Source: CAXMST01 sp038206985 (GTDB lineage Bacteria > Actinomycetota > Thermoleophilia > Solirubrobacterales > 70-9). From it: DNA of 64,000 bases. The number at the start of each line of letters is the position of its first letter. Position 1 is the stretch's first letter. Position numbers and translations under genes: made by a program. The stretch lies in contig JBBRAH010000007.1 in the NCBI GenBank assembly GCA_038206985.1, positions 20,093 through 84,092 of the forward strand. The letters run 5' to 3'. Shown here one piece after another: positions 1-7,531 of this stretch. The notes under the pieces were generated by a model that worked only from the letters and a program-made list of their open reading frames with translations, did no database searches and was not told where the DNA came from.

Positions 1-1108
1 TGCCCTCGACCTTGAAGCCGAGCTGCTCCAGCGCATCCTTGAGGGCGTGGCGCCCGGAGTGCTTGCCGAGCACGATCGAGTTCGACTCGAGCCCGACGTC
101 ACGGGCATCCATGATCTCGTAGGTCGAGCGCTCCTTGAGCACGCCATCCTGGTGGATCCCGGACTCGTGCGCGAACGCGTTGCGTCCGATGATCGCCTTG
201 TTCGGCTGCACCGCGTAGCCGGTGAAGCGGCTCACCATGCGCGAGGTCCGGGCCAGCTCGGTCGTGTTCAGCGTCGTGTCGAAACCGTGGTCGGCACGCC
301 GGGTCCGGAGCAGCATCACGATCTCCTCCAGCGAGCAGTTGCCGGCCCTCTCCCCCAGTCCGTTGATCGCGCACTCCACCTGCCGGGCTCCCGCCAGGAT
401 CCCCGCGTAGGAGTTGGCGACGGCCAGGCCGAGGTCGTCGTGGCAGTGCACGGACATCGTCACGTCGCGCAGCTCGGGTGCCAGCTCGTAGAGACGCTCA
501 AAGTAGCGCGTGTATTCCTCGGGCGTCGTGTATCCGACGGTGTCGGGGATGTTGATCACGCTCGCGCCCTCGGCGACAGCGATCGCACAGACCTCGGCCG
601 TGAACTCGATCTCGGCGCGCGTCGCGTCCATCGGCGAGAACTCGACGTTGTCGGTGAATGAGCGGGCGTGCGCTACGGCGGCCCTGGCCTGACCCTTGAC
701 GTCCTCCCGGTCGGTCTGCAGCTGATGGGTGATGTGGATGTCGGAGGTCGAGATGAACGTGTGGATCCGCGGCCTCTGCGAATCCTTCACGGCACCCCAG
801 GCAGCCTCGATGTCCGCGGTGTGCGTCCGCGCGAGCCCGGCGATCACCGGTCCCTCCACGGTGCGGGCAATCTCCTGCACCGCTTCGAAGTCACCGGGCG
901 AGGTGATCGGGAAGCCGGCCTCGATCACGTCAACACCGAGGCGGGCGAGCTGCGTGGCTATCTCGACCTTCTCCTGGGTGTTCAGCGAGATGCCGGGCGA
1001 CTGCTCGCCATCACGCAGGGTCGTGTCGAAGATCTCGACGCGGTTGGCTTCGTCTACCTGAGGTACTGGTACCTCGTGTGTGTCTGAGGCGTTTGGATCA
1101 GCGTTCAC
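1..1108 (-). CDS. leuA: 2-isopropylmalate synthase, 3' end outside window
   Basis: Condenses acetyl-CoA with 2-oxoisovalerate, the first committed step of leucine synthesis. About 369 N-terminal codons are present and the C-terminal regulatory part lies beyond the window edge. The catalytic TIM barrel is recognisable: DTTLRDGEQ at residues 28-36, the SVHCHDDLG metal-binding segment, and NGLGERAGNCSLEE. The GTG start at 1106-1108 is fixed by a strong Shine-Dalgarno sequence GGAGAAGGAG (1117-1126) eight bases upstream. A leucine-rich leader peptide precedes it and its codons are complementary to that ribosome binding site, so control by leucyl-tRNA supply is likely. The family assignment is secure. 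Homocitrate synthase and citramalate synthase are relatives, but the leucine leader and the ilv context favour LeuA. Confidence 0.96.
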   Translation of the reverse strand, partial: MNADPNASDTHEVPVPQVDEANRVEIFDTTLRDGEQSPGISLNTQEKVEIATQLARLGVDVIEAGFPITSPGDFEAVQEIARTVEGPVIAGLARTHTADIEAAWGAVKDSQRPRIHTFISTSDIHITHQLQTDREDVKGQARAAVAHARSFTDNVEFSPMDATRAEIEFTAEVCAIAVAEGASVINIPDTVGYTTPEEYTRYFERLYELAPELRDVTMSVHCHDDLGLAVANSYAGILAGARQVECAINGLGERAGNCSLEEIVMLLRTRRADHGFDTTLNTTELARTSRMVSRFTGYAVQPNKAIIGRNAFAHESGIHQDGVLKERSTYEIMDARDVGLESNSIVLGKHSGRHALKDALEQLGFKVEG

Positions 1109-1232
1109 GGCTGAATCTCCTTCTCCGTTCAAGTCGATGTTCCCTTGTCAGTTGCGGCTAACGCGCCGCCCAGCGCTATTCCCCCCGAGGGGGGAGGAGA
1201 AGGAGTAGCGCGGTGTGCCGGAGCAGGGTCAT
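1109..1232 (-). promoter_or_regulatory. leucine-responsive translational attenuator of leuA
   Basis: On the minus-strand RNA the leader segment CUCCUUCUCC (1205-1196, inside the Leu codon run) is a perfect 10-base complement of the leuA Shine-Dalgarno segment GGAGAAGGAG (1126-1117). Two short hairpins lie between: C6/G6 (1181-1194) and GCGGC/GCCGC (1154-1169). Inferred mechanism: a ribosome stalled at the Leu codons during leucine shortage covers the anti-SD segment and leaves leuA open. A ribosome that finishes at UAG leaves the segment free to pair with and close the leuA site. No U-run follows the hairpins, so translational control is more likely than Rho-independent termination. Confidence 0.75.
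1176..1232 (-). CDS. leuA leader peptide, 18 residues, 7 Leu
   Basis: This ATG to TAG reading frame encodes MTLLRHTALLLLLPPRGE. Seven of its 18 codons are leucine, five of them consecutive (CTA CTC CTT CTC CTC), including codons that are uncommon in the rest of this GC-rich window. It ends 67 bases before the leuA start. Leucine-rich leader peptides ahead of leuA are an established regulatory device in Actinobacteria. The start lacks a strong Shine-Dalgarno sequence. The codon run, the position and the base pairing with the leuA ribosome binding site are all seen directly. Translation of the peptide is inferred. Confidence 0.85.
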   Translation of the reverse strand: MTLLRHTALLLLLPPRGE

Positions 1233-1262
1233 CTGCCGGGAGAGTAGCGAACCACGGCGCTC

Positions 1263-1973
1263 TCAGCCAGAGGTTTCCTCCGCGGCGGGTGCCGGCGACC
1301 CGAAGCGGCCGCGGGCGCGGGCCAGCTTCTCGGCTCCGTAGCGGCGGGCCCAGAGCGAGTTCGGCCGGGCCAGCCGGAACGCTGAGACGATCCCGATCAA
1401 GGGGATGAAGAGCCCGGCGACCGCCATACCCGGCTTGAGCTTCGCCGCGTTGACCGCGGCCTGACTCCAGGCGAGCAGCCCGAAGAGCCCGACCACGGCC
1501 TGCGCGCCCCGCTCGACTTCGTCGGCGACCTCGATCCAGGCGCCGTAGCCGACCAGGACCAGCCCGGCGAGCGTCGCGGCGATGATCACAGCGTCGATCG
1601 ACTTGCGGCCCTCCTCCTCCCAATAGACGTCGCGCAGTTCCAGCCAGAGAGCGAACTCGTCCAGGGTCAGGCCGGTGCCGAAGCCGAAGGCGCAGGCCAC
1701 GATCTCGCGGCCCGGGGAGCCCGGATCCACGGCTATGCCGATATAGCCGGAGACGAGCAGGATGATGATGCCCCAGACCAGGTGGTGGACGTGGGTGCCG
1801 CCGACGGTCACGTTGCCCGGCCACCAGCTCACCTGGGCGCGGATCATGTGCGCGCTGGTGCGGATGAAGCCGAAGGTCGCGAGGAACGAAACCAGGAACA
1901 GGAAGGCCGGCTCACGCCCGGTATCGACGATTCCCTCCTGGTAGAAGCTGCCGATGCCGGCGAGGTCGATCAC
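1263..1973 (-). CDS. conserved hypothetical polytopic membrane protein
   Basis: This 236-residue protein has about five or six hydrophobic segments (near residues 22-38, 65-82, 88-98, 127-145, 157-172 and 183-198). No function is known to me. Two segments look conserved and functional: GGTHVHHLVWGI (about 58-69), a histidine-rich stretch at the start of a membrane helix, and TLDEFALWLELRDVYW (about 101-116), an acidic-aromatic stretch between helices. His and Asp/Glu in such positions could bind a metal or serve an intramembrane enzyme, but that is speculation. It lies between leuA and an MDR-family oxidoreductase on the same strand, 19 bases downstream of the latter, and so probably shares its transcript. 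Confidence 0.75.
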   Translation of the reverse strand: MIDLAGIGSFYQEGIVDTGREPAFLFLVSFLATFGFIRTSAHMIRAQVSWWPGNVTVGGTHVHHLVWGIIILLVSGYIGIAVDPGSPGREIVACAFGFGTGLTLDEFALWLELRDVYWEEEGRKSIDAVIIAATLAGLVLVGYGAWIEVADEVERGAQAVVGLFGLLAWSQAAVNAAKLKPGMAVAGLFIPLIGIVSAFRLARPNSLWARRYGAEKLARARGRFGSPAPAAEETSG

Positions 1974-1992
1974 GCGCTTGCCTGCGATGGGC

Positions 1993-3024
1993 TCAGGGGA
2001 CGAGCACTACCTTGCCCACGTTCTTGCCTTCGTGGATGAAGCGATGCGCGTCGCCCGCCTGATCGAACGAGAACGAGGCGGCGACCACGGGATCGAGCGA
2101 GCCATCGTCGAGGCCGGGAGCCAGGGGCTCGATCACCCGGCGCAAGTCCCCCTCGGTCTCCCACCAGGCGAGCATGTTCAAGCCGAAGACGCCCTTGTTC
2201 TCGTTCATCATCGTCAGGCTCTTCCACCAGGGCATCGTCGCGGTGGTCATCGATGCCAGGCCTTTGATCAGGCCCGGGATGTTGCGGCCCTGACCGCTCT
2301 GGACCTCCGAGATGCCGTAACAGATGACCTTGCCGCCGGGCCGCAGCGAGCGGTAGTCCTTGCGGAAGCTCGAGGGACCGATCGCATCCAGGGCGAGGTC
2401 GATGCCCTCACCATCGGTGATCCGCATGAGCTCGGCCGCGAAGTCCGTGCTCCGGTAGTCGATCGGGTGATCGACGCCGTAGCCGCGGATCGCATCGTGC
2501 TTGGAGGCGGAGGCCGTGCCGAAGATCTCGCAGCCGAGCTGCCTGGCGATCTGCGTCGCCGCGATTCCGACCCCGCCCGCCGCAGCATGGATCAGGACGC
2601 GCGTGCCCTCGCGGGCGCCGCCCATCAGCACCAGCGCCGCCTGAGCCGTGGTGTAGTTAACCGGCACCGCGGCGCCCTGCTCGAAGCTCAGCTTGTCGGG
2701 AAGCGGCAGCGTGTCGGCCTCGTTGACGGTGACCAGTTCGGAGTAACCGCCGAACTTGCTGCCGCCGAGGACCCGATCGCCGACCTTGAGGCCCTCCACC
2801 CCCGGACCGACCGACTCGACCTCACCGGCGACGTCGTAGCCGACCACCATCGGCGGCTTCGGCGCATCGGGATACATGCCCGTCCGGGCGAGCAGATCAG
2901 CGAAGTTGACGCCGGCCGCCTTGACCGCGACCCGCACCTGGCCCGGGCCAACGGTGGGCTCAGGCCGCTGCTCGACCTGCAGCACCTCGGGTCCCCCATG
3001 ACGTGTGATGACGACTGCGCGCAT
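1993..3024 (-). CDS. NADPH:quinone reductase-like zinc-independent MDR oxidoreductase
   Basis: This is a 343-residue medium-chain dehydrogenase/reductase of the quinone-oxidoreductase branch. The N-terminal GroES-like domain contains GPGQVRVAVKAAGVNFADLL and GYDVAGEV. The Rossmann part carries the AAGGVGIAATQIA dinucleotide-binding motif near residue 150. The cysteine and histidine ligands of zinc alcohol dehydrogenases are absent, which fits quinone reductase-type enzymes that reduce quinones or enones with NADPH. The ATG start gives the usual N-terminus (MRAVVITRHGGPEVL). It is followed by the hypothetical membrane protein. The true substrate cannot be told from sequence. A role near the quinone-linked genes of this region is only suggestive. 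Confidence 0.9.
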   Translation of the reverse strand: MRAVVITRHGGPEVLQVEQRPEPTVGPGQVRVAVKAAGVNFADLLARTGMYPDAPKPPMVVGYDVAGEVESVGPGVEGLKVGDRVLGGSKFGGYSELVTVNEADTLPLPDKLSFEQGAAVPVNYTTAQAALVLMGGAREGTRVLIHAAAGGVGIAATQIARQLGCEIFGTASASKHDAIRGYGVDHPIDYRSTDFAAELMRITDGEGIDLALDAIGPSSFRKDYRSLRPGGKVICYGISEVQSGQGRNIPGLIKGLASMTTATMPWWKSLTMMNENKGVFGLNMLAWWETEGDLRRVIEPLAPGLDDGSLDPVVAASFSFDQAGDAHRFIHEGKNVGKVVLVP

Positions 3025-3452
3025 TGGGGGAGGCTATACCGCGCTGGGTGGGCGAGGAACCCGAGGGTTCGGGCATCGTGCCGGGTCATTCTGCAGGGAG
3101 GGAGGGGAAGCGGCGGCTGCCGGTCGTCCAGGTAGTTCCCGGGGCGCCGTTGGGCGCTGAATCGCACGAGACCGACATTTCCCCCCCTCCTTGGGGGAGA
3201 ACGCGGTCTCGTGGTCCTACCACTGGACTCTGACCCGTTCTACTGCCCTATACGGTCGGCTATTCGCGGCAAAGCCCTCCAAGGATGGATCGACCACGGA
3301 ACTGCGACGGCATGGAACGACTCCGAGACGAAACCTCCGAATGGCCCCGACGGCCTGACCCTGGTCGCGGAGGCGTGGCCACCGAACCTCCCCCCTCACT
3401 GCGATACGGCGCCGGCGGAGACCACAACGGCCCCGCGCCCTGACCCCGCGCC
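3025..3452. other. 428-base intergenic region with a large hairpin
   Basis: No convincing gene is present between serA and the oxidoreductase. The notable content is a perfect 10-base inverted repeat CACGAGACCG / CGGTCTCGTG (3165-3174 and 3204-3213) that encloses a C-run/G-run (3181-3195) able to form an inner stem. There is no U-tract on either strand after the repeat. It could end the serC-serA transcript or be a structured leader of the oxidoreductase gene. Short frames in the region have no family features and no good ribosome site. Confidence 0.5.
3165..3213 (-). terminator. nested hairpin, possible terminator or RNA element
   Basis: The outer stem is 10 perfect base pairs (3165-3174 with 3204-3213), and an inner C/G-run stem could form at 3181-3195. 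It lies 240 bases downstream of the serA stop on the serA strand and 140 bases upstream of the next gene. The lack of a U-run leaves its function open. Confidence 0.4.
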
Positions 3453-5033
3453 CTAAATCTCGACGGCGCGGCCGGCGGTGAAGTCGTCGGCGGAGGCGAT
3501 CGAGTCGATCACGCTCTGCTGCACGGGGGCGTCGGTGGTGAGGGCCATGACCGCCTCGCGACCTGCCTCGTCCGCGCCGACCGCGGCCGAGATGATGTTG
3601 ACGCCATGCTCGCCGAAGGCGCTGCCGACCCGGCCGATCATGCCCGGCTGGTCGGCGTAGCGGAAGATCGCCAGGTGATCGGCCAGCGGCAGGTAGAAGC
3701 TCTGGCCCCAGGCGCCCACCAGGTAGGGCACGTTGCGCGGGCCGACGCCGGTGCCGGCGACCTCGACGGTCTCGCCGCCCGAGTCGACGCGCACGGTGAT
3801 CAGCTCGGTGAAGTCCTCGGAAGTGTTCTCGGTCTTTTCGGCGATCTCGATCCCACGTTCCTCGGCGATGCTCGGGGCGTTGACGAGCGTGACCGGCTCC
3901 TCGGTGTGGCCGGAGAACAGGCCGACGAGGGTCGCAAGGCCGAGCAGGCGGGTCTCGTGCTCGGCCAGCCGGCCGCGGACCTCGATCTCGACCCGGTCAA
4001 CGGAGCCGTCGCCGAGCCCCTGGGCGAGGCGCCCGAGCTTCTCGCAGAGCGGCACGAACGGGGCCAGGGCCTCCATCGTCTCGGGCCGCACCGCGGGGAT
4101 GTTGACCGCGTTGGTGACCACGCCACCGGTGAGCGCTGCGACGACCTGCTCGGCGGTAACGATCCCGGCCCGGTCCTGAGCCTCCGCGGTGGAGGCACCG
4201 AGGTGCGGCGTGACCACGACGTCGTCGCGGCCGAAGAGCGGGTGTTCGGTCGTGGGCTCGTTCGGGAAGACATCGAGGGCGGCGCCGCCGACCTTGCCCG
4301 ACTCAAGGCCGCGCTCCAGGGCCTCGAGGTCGATCAGCTCCCCACGTGCGCAGTTGACGATCCGGACGCCGTCCTTCATCCGGCCGATTGCCTCATCGTC
4401 GATCCAGTCGATCGTCTCCGGGGTCTTCGGCAAGTGGATGGTGATCAGGTCGGCGCGCCCGTAGAGATCGTCGGTGCTATCGACGCCCTCGACACCGAGC
4501 TCGCGGAAGCGCTCGGCCGCGACGAACTTGTCGAAGGCGACCACGGTCATGTCGAAGGAGAGGGCGCGACGGGCGACGAGCTGGCCGATCCGGCCGAAGC
4601 CCAGGACGCCGAGGGTCTTGCCGTAGAGCTCGTTGCCGCCATAGCGGGAGCGGGCCCATTCACCGCCTACCAGGGCGGAGTGGGCCTGGGCGACGTTGCG
4701 GAAGAGAGCGAGGGAGAGCGCGAGTGTGTGCTCGGCGGCGGCGACGGAGTTCGATTCCGGTGCGTTGGCGACGATGATGCCGCGCTTGGTGGCGGCGGGC
4801 ATGTCGACGTTGTCCACACCGGTCCCGGCGCGGCCGATCGCGCGTAGGTTCTCGGCCTTGGCGATCAACTCGGGTGTCATCTTGGTCGCCGAGCGGATGA
4901 TGATCGCCTCGAACTCCCCGATCCGCGCCTCGAGCTCGTCCTGGCCCCAATCGACTCCGACCTCGACGTCGAAGTGCTCGCGCAGGAGTTCGACCCCGCG
5001 CTCGGCGATCTTCTCCTTGACCAGGACCTTCAT
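3453..5033 (-). CDS. serA: D-3-phosphoglycerate dehydrogenase
   Basis: Oxidises 3-phosphoglycerate to 3-phosphohydroxypyruvate with NAD+, the first step of serine synthesis. The 526-residue length matches the long form: catalytic and Rossmann domains (about 1-300), an allosteric substrate-binding domain, and a C-terminal ACT domain with FRYADQPGMIGRVGSAFGEH, the likely serine-feedback site. The nucleotide motif VLGFGRIGQLVARRA, the catalytic-Arg segment NCARGELIDLEAL and the catalytic-His segment VVTPHLGASTAEAQ are all present. Its ATG overlaps the serC stop by four bases, so serC and serA are translationally coupled. Together they provide the first two steps; serB is not in the window. Confidence 0.97.
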   Translation of the reverse strand: MKVLVKEKIAERGVELLREHFDVEVGVDWGQDELEARIGEFEAIIIRSATKMTPELIAKAENLRAIGRAGTGVDNVDMPAATKRGIIVANAPESNSVAAAEHTLALSLALFRNVAQAHSALVGGEWARSRYGGNELYGKTLGVLGFGRIGQLVARRALSFDMTVVAFDKFVAAERFRELGVEGVDSTDDLYGRADLITIHLPKTPETIDWIDDEAIGRMKDGVRIVNCARGELIDLEALERGLESGKVGGAALDVFPNEPTTEHPLFGRDDVVVTPHLGASTAEAQDRAGIVTAEQVVAALTGGVVTNAVNIPAVRPETMEALAPFVPLCEKLGRLAQGLGDGSVDRVEIEVRGRLAEHETRLLGLATLVGLFSGHTEEPVTLVNAPSIAEERGIEIAEKTENTSEDFTELITVRVDSGGETVEVAGTGVGPRNVPYLVGAWGQSFYLPLADHLAIFRYADQPGMIGRVGSAFGEHGVNIISAAVGADEAGREAVMALTTDAPVQQSVIDSIASADDFTAGRAVEI

Positions 5034-6178
5034 CGGCGCACCTCCGGCACGTTCTCGAGAACCCAGTCGATCGAGGTGGTGAGCGCCTCCACGTCGGCCG
5101 GGTCGACAGCAGGGAACATCCCGACTCGCAGCTGGTTGCGGCCGAGCTTGCGATAGGGCTCGGTATCGACGACACCATTGGCTCGCAGGGTGGCGGCGAG
5201 AGCCGCGGCGTCGACGCTCTCATCGAAGTCGACCGTGCCGACCACCAGCGAGCGCTTGGCGGGATCGAGCACGAAGGGACTCGTCAGCTCGGAGGCGTCC
5301 GCCCAGCCGTACAGATGACCGGAGGAGCGGCCGCAGCGCTCGACGCACCAGTCGAGGCCGCCGTTGCCGAGCATCCACTCGACCTGGTCGGCCATCATCA
5401 GCAGCGTCGCTACGGCGGGCGTGTTGTAGGTCTGGTTCTTACGCGAGTTCTCCAGCGCGGTGGCAAGCGAGAGCGAGGCGGGCTGCCAACGGCCAACGGC
5501 GCCATCCAGCTCCTCGATACGGGCGATCGCGGCCGGGCTGACGAGTGCGAGCCAGAGGCCGCCGTCGGCGCCGAATGATTTCTGCGGAGCGAAGTAGTAG
5601 GCGTCTGTCTGCGACGGATCCAGGGGCAGACCGCCGGCGCCCGAGGTGGCGTCGACGAGAACCAGCGCGTCAGAGCCCGCGGGGCGCGTGACCGCGGCCA
5701 TCACACCGGTCGAAGTCTCGTTGTGGGCCCAGCCGAGCGCGTCCACCCCGGCTTCCGAAGTGGGCTCAGGCGCATCCCCCGGCTCCGCGGAGACGATCAC
5801 CGGATCGGCGAGGAACGGGGCGCCGGCCGTGACCTTGGCGAACTTGCTCGAGAACTCGCCGAAGCTCAGGTGCAGGGAGCGCTCACGGATCAGACCTGCA
5901 GCCGCCGCATCCCAGAAGGCCGTGGCGCCGCCGTTGCCGAGAATGATCTCGTAGCCATCCGGGGCACTGAAGAGATCGAGCAGCCCGGTGCGGATCCGGC
6001 CGACGAGATCCTTGACCGGTCGCTGGCGGTGCGAGGTGCCCATCACAGCGCCCTGCTCGGCAAGCGCCGCCAGTGCCTCGGGGCGTACGCGCGAGGGCCC
6101 ACAGCCGAAGCGCCCGTCGGCGGGCAGCAGGTCGGCGGGGATCGCCGGGGCTTGCTCTGTTTGGGTCTCAGTGCTCAT
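5030..6178 (-). CDS. serC: phosphoserine aminotransferase
   Basis: Converts phosphohydroxypyruvate plus glutamate to phosphoserine with PLP. The protein is 382 residues if started at the ATG at 6178 (MSTETQTEQAPAIPAD), the usual family length. An in-frame upstream start at 6334 would add 52 unrelated residues and run up to the divergent gene, so I rejected it. The PLP-lysine segment YYFAPQKSFGADGG and the phosphate-binding LGNGGATAFWDAA are present. It resembles the actinobacterial (Mycobacterium-type) SerC subgroup. It overlaps serA (ATGA). A 168-base divergent spacer separates it from the DUF4389 gene and should hold the serCA promoter, but no clear Shine-Dalgarno sequence is visible. Confidence 0.95.
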   Translation of the reverse strand: MSTETQTEQAPAIPADLLPADGRFGCGPSRVRPEALAALAEQGAVMGTSHRQRPVKDLVGRIRTGLLDLFSAPDGYEIILGNGGATAFWDAAAAGLIRERSLHLSFGEFSSKFAKVTAGAPFLADPVIVSAEPGDAPEPTSEAGVDALGWAHNETSTGVMAAVTRPAGSDALVLVDATSGAGGLPLDPSQTDAYYFAPQKSFGADGGLWLALVSPAAIARIEELDGAVGRWQPASLSLATALENSRKNQTYNTPAVATLLMMADQVEWMLGNGGLDWCVERCGRSSGHLYGWADASELTSPFVLDPAKRSLVVGTVDFDESVDAAALAATLRANGVVDTEPYRKLGRNQLRVGMFPAVDPADVEALTTSIDWVLENVPEVRR

Positions 6179-6346
6179 CGCGCAGACGGGCAGGTTACGG
6201 ATTTCGGTCCGCCGCCCCCGATCAGCCCGGTCAGTCGCAGTCAAAGCCGGCGCGCGCACCGCTGAGACGGGCGCGCTTGCCTGCTGATCCGCTCCGACCG
6301 CGTGTAGTGTGCGGCCCGTAAGCTTGACCAACAACGGGGGTTTCCT

Positions 6347-7018
6347 GTGTATCCAGTCGTCTATTCAGCGCAGCATGAAGCGGAAGGTCGAAGCCGACTG
6401 ACCGTGTTTTTCCGTCTGCTGCTCTCCATTCCCTGGCTCATCGTCGCCGCCTTCTGGGGCATCGCCGTGTTCTTCGCGCTCATTGGTTCCTGGTTCGCGC
6501 TGCTGTTCACCGGGCGCTATCCGCAGGGCCTCTATGACTTCAACTCGCGCTTCCTGCGCTTTGCCTCCCGGGTCTCCGGCTGGCAGTGGCTGCTGGTGGA
6601 CGAGTGGCCCCCGTTCAACGGAGAGCCGGATGCGAACTACCCGATCCGGCTTCAGTTCGACGAACCCAAGGCTGAGTACAGCCGCGCGAAGGTCTTCTTT
6701 CGCATCTTCCTGCTGATCCCTGTCTACATTCTCACCTACATCATGTCGATCATCCTCCAGTTGGTTGGGCTCGTGGCATGGTTCGTTCTGGTGTTCACCG
6801 CGAAGCTGCCCGAGGGGCTGTACAAGCCGATGCGCGCGGCGGCAGCCTACTCGGCGAAGGCGGGCGCCTACTACCTGCTGCTGACCGAGGACTTCCCGCC
6901 CTTCTGGGTCGATGAGGCTGAGGAGGCTCCGCTGCTCGATGGCGGGGCGCCGAGCACGGCGACGATGGAGCCGCCGCCGCCTCCGCCGCCGCCCCCGCCG
7001 ACCCCGGCGACGGCCTGA
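6347..7018 (+). CDS. DUF4389 membrane protein with poly-proline tail
   Basis: This 223-residue integral membrane protein has two tandem DUF4389-type units. Each has a long hydrophobic helix pair (about 22-52 and 117-150) followed by a TGRYPQGLYDF or TAKLPEGLYKP signature and an aromatic WQWLLVDEWPPF or YYLLLTEDFPPF segment. Its function is unknown in the family; an envelope role is assumed. The C-terminus ends in a run of ten prolines and TPATA, an unstructured, probably cytoplasmic tail. The GTG start at 6347 follows AACGGGGG. The next gene begins 10 bases after its stop, so the two form an operon. Confidence 0.85.
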   Translation: MYPVVYSAQHEAEGRSRLTVFFRLLLSIPWLIVAAFWGIAVFFALIGSWFALLFTGRYPQGLYDFNSRFLRFASRVSGWQWLLVDEWPPFNGEPDANYPIRLQFDEPKAEYSRAKVFFRIFLLIPVYILTYIMSIILQLVGLVAWFVLVFTAKLPEGLYKPMRAAAAYSAKAGAYYLLLTEDFPPFWVDEAEEAPLLDGGAPSTATMEPPPPPPPPPPTPATA

Positions 7019-7028
7019 GGCACGGGCC

Positions 7029-7421
7029 GTGTCCGACGGGGTCATCGAGGGAGACGGCTACTCGGTCGGCTCCCTCGACGCGATGGGGGAGGGCTACGGC
7101 TTCCGCAAGGTCCGCAAGGAGCTTGGCGTCACCGCATTCGGAGTGAACGCGATCGTGATGCCGCCCGGCTACACCTCCGACAAGCACTTTCACGACGAGC
7201 AGGAAGAGCTCTACATCTGCCTCAGCGGCACCTTGCGACTGCAGTTCGGCGACGGTGACAAGCATCATGACCTTCAGCCGGGCGACATGGCTCGTGTCGA
7301 CGCCGCCACCGTGCGCTGCATGGGCAACCCGGGCGACGGCGACATGACCTACGTCTGCATAGGTGGCAAGGATGGCTACGTAGGACGCGACGGCCGTCGG
7401 CCCGAAGGCGACGAGATCTAG
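7029..7421 (+). CDS. cupin-domain protein
   Basis: This 130-residue single-domain cupin begins at the GTG at 7029. Cupin motif 1 is PPGYTSDKHFHDEQEELYICLSG (about 44-66), with two His and a Glu in metal-ligand positions. Motif 2 is PGDMARVDAATVRCMGNPGD (about 82-101), but the usual motif-2 histidine appears to be replaced (VRCMGN). Metal binding may therefore be incomplete. Such small cupins range from sugar isomerases to regulators, and no substrate can be assigned. It starts 10 bases after the DUF4389 gene on the same strand and is convergent with ilvC across a hairpin. Confidence 0.85.
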   Translation: MSDGVIEGDGYSVGSLDAMGEGYGFRKVRKELGVTAFGVNAIVMPPGYTSDKHFHDEQEELYICLSGTLRLQFGDGDKHHDLQPGDMARVDAATVRCMGNPGDGDMTYVCIGGKDGYVGRDGRRPEGDEI

Positions 7422-7476
7422 GCGCCTCTCACTCGCCTCCAGACGAGACTGAGAGGTCGCAGGTCAAGGCAGAGGT

Positions 7477-7506
7477 AGCGCCGGTATAGCGAAGCTATCC
7501 GGTGCT
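7477..7506. terminator. convergent hairpin between cupin gene and ilvC
   Basis: AGCGCCGG-t-ATAGC / GCTATCCGGTGCT forms a stem of about 13 pairs with one bulged T and a GAA loop. It lies in the 110-base gap between two convergent stops (7421 and 7532) and could terminate both strands. No U-run is visible. Confidence 0.5.
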
Positions 7507-7531
7507 GCCGATGACGCCGAGATGCGGCGTC

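Noticed and set aside
3204..3245. tRNA-like D-arm sequence (GTCC-AGTGGTA-GGAC) on the minus strand
   Set aside because: No acceptor stem, seven-base anticodon loop or GTTCGA T-loop follows at the right spacing. A T-box was also considered, but the conserved UGGN bulge is absent.
3217..3399. 60-codon minus-strand frame after serA
   Set aside because: It has no start context, no domain or membrane feature, and runs up against the hairpin.
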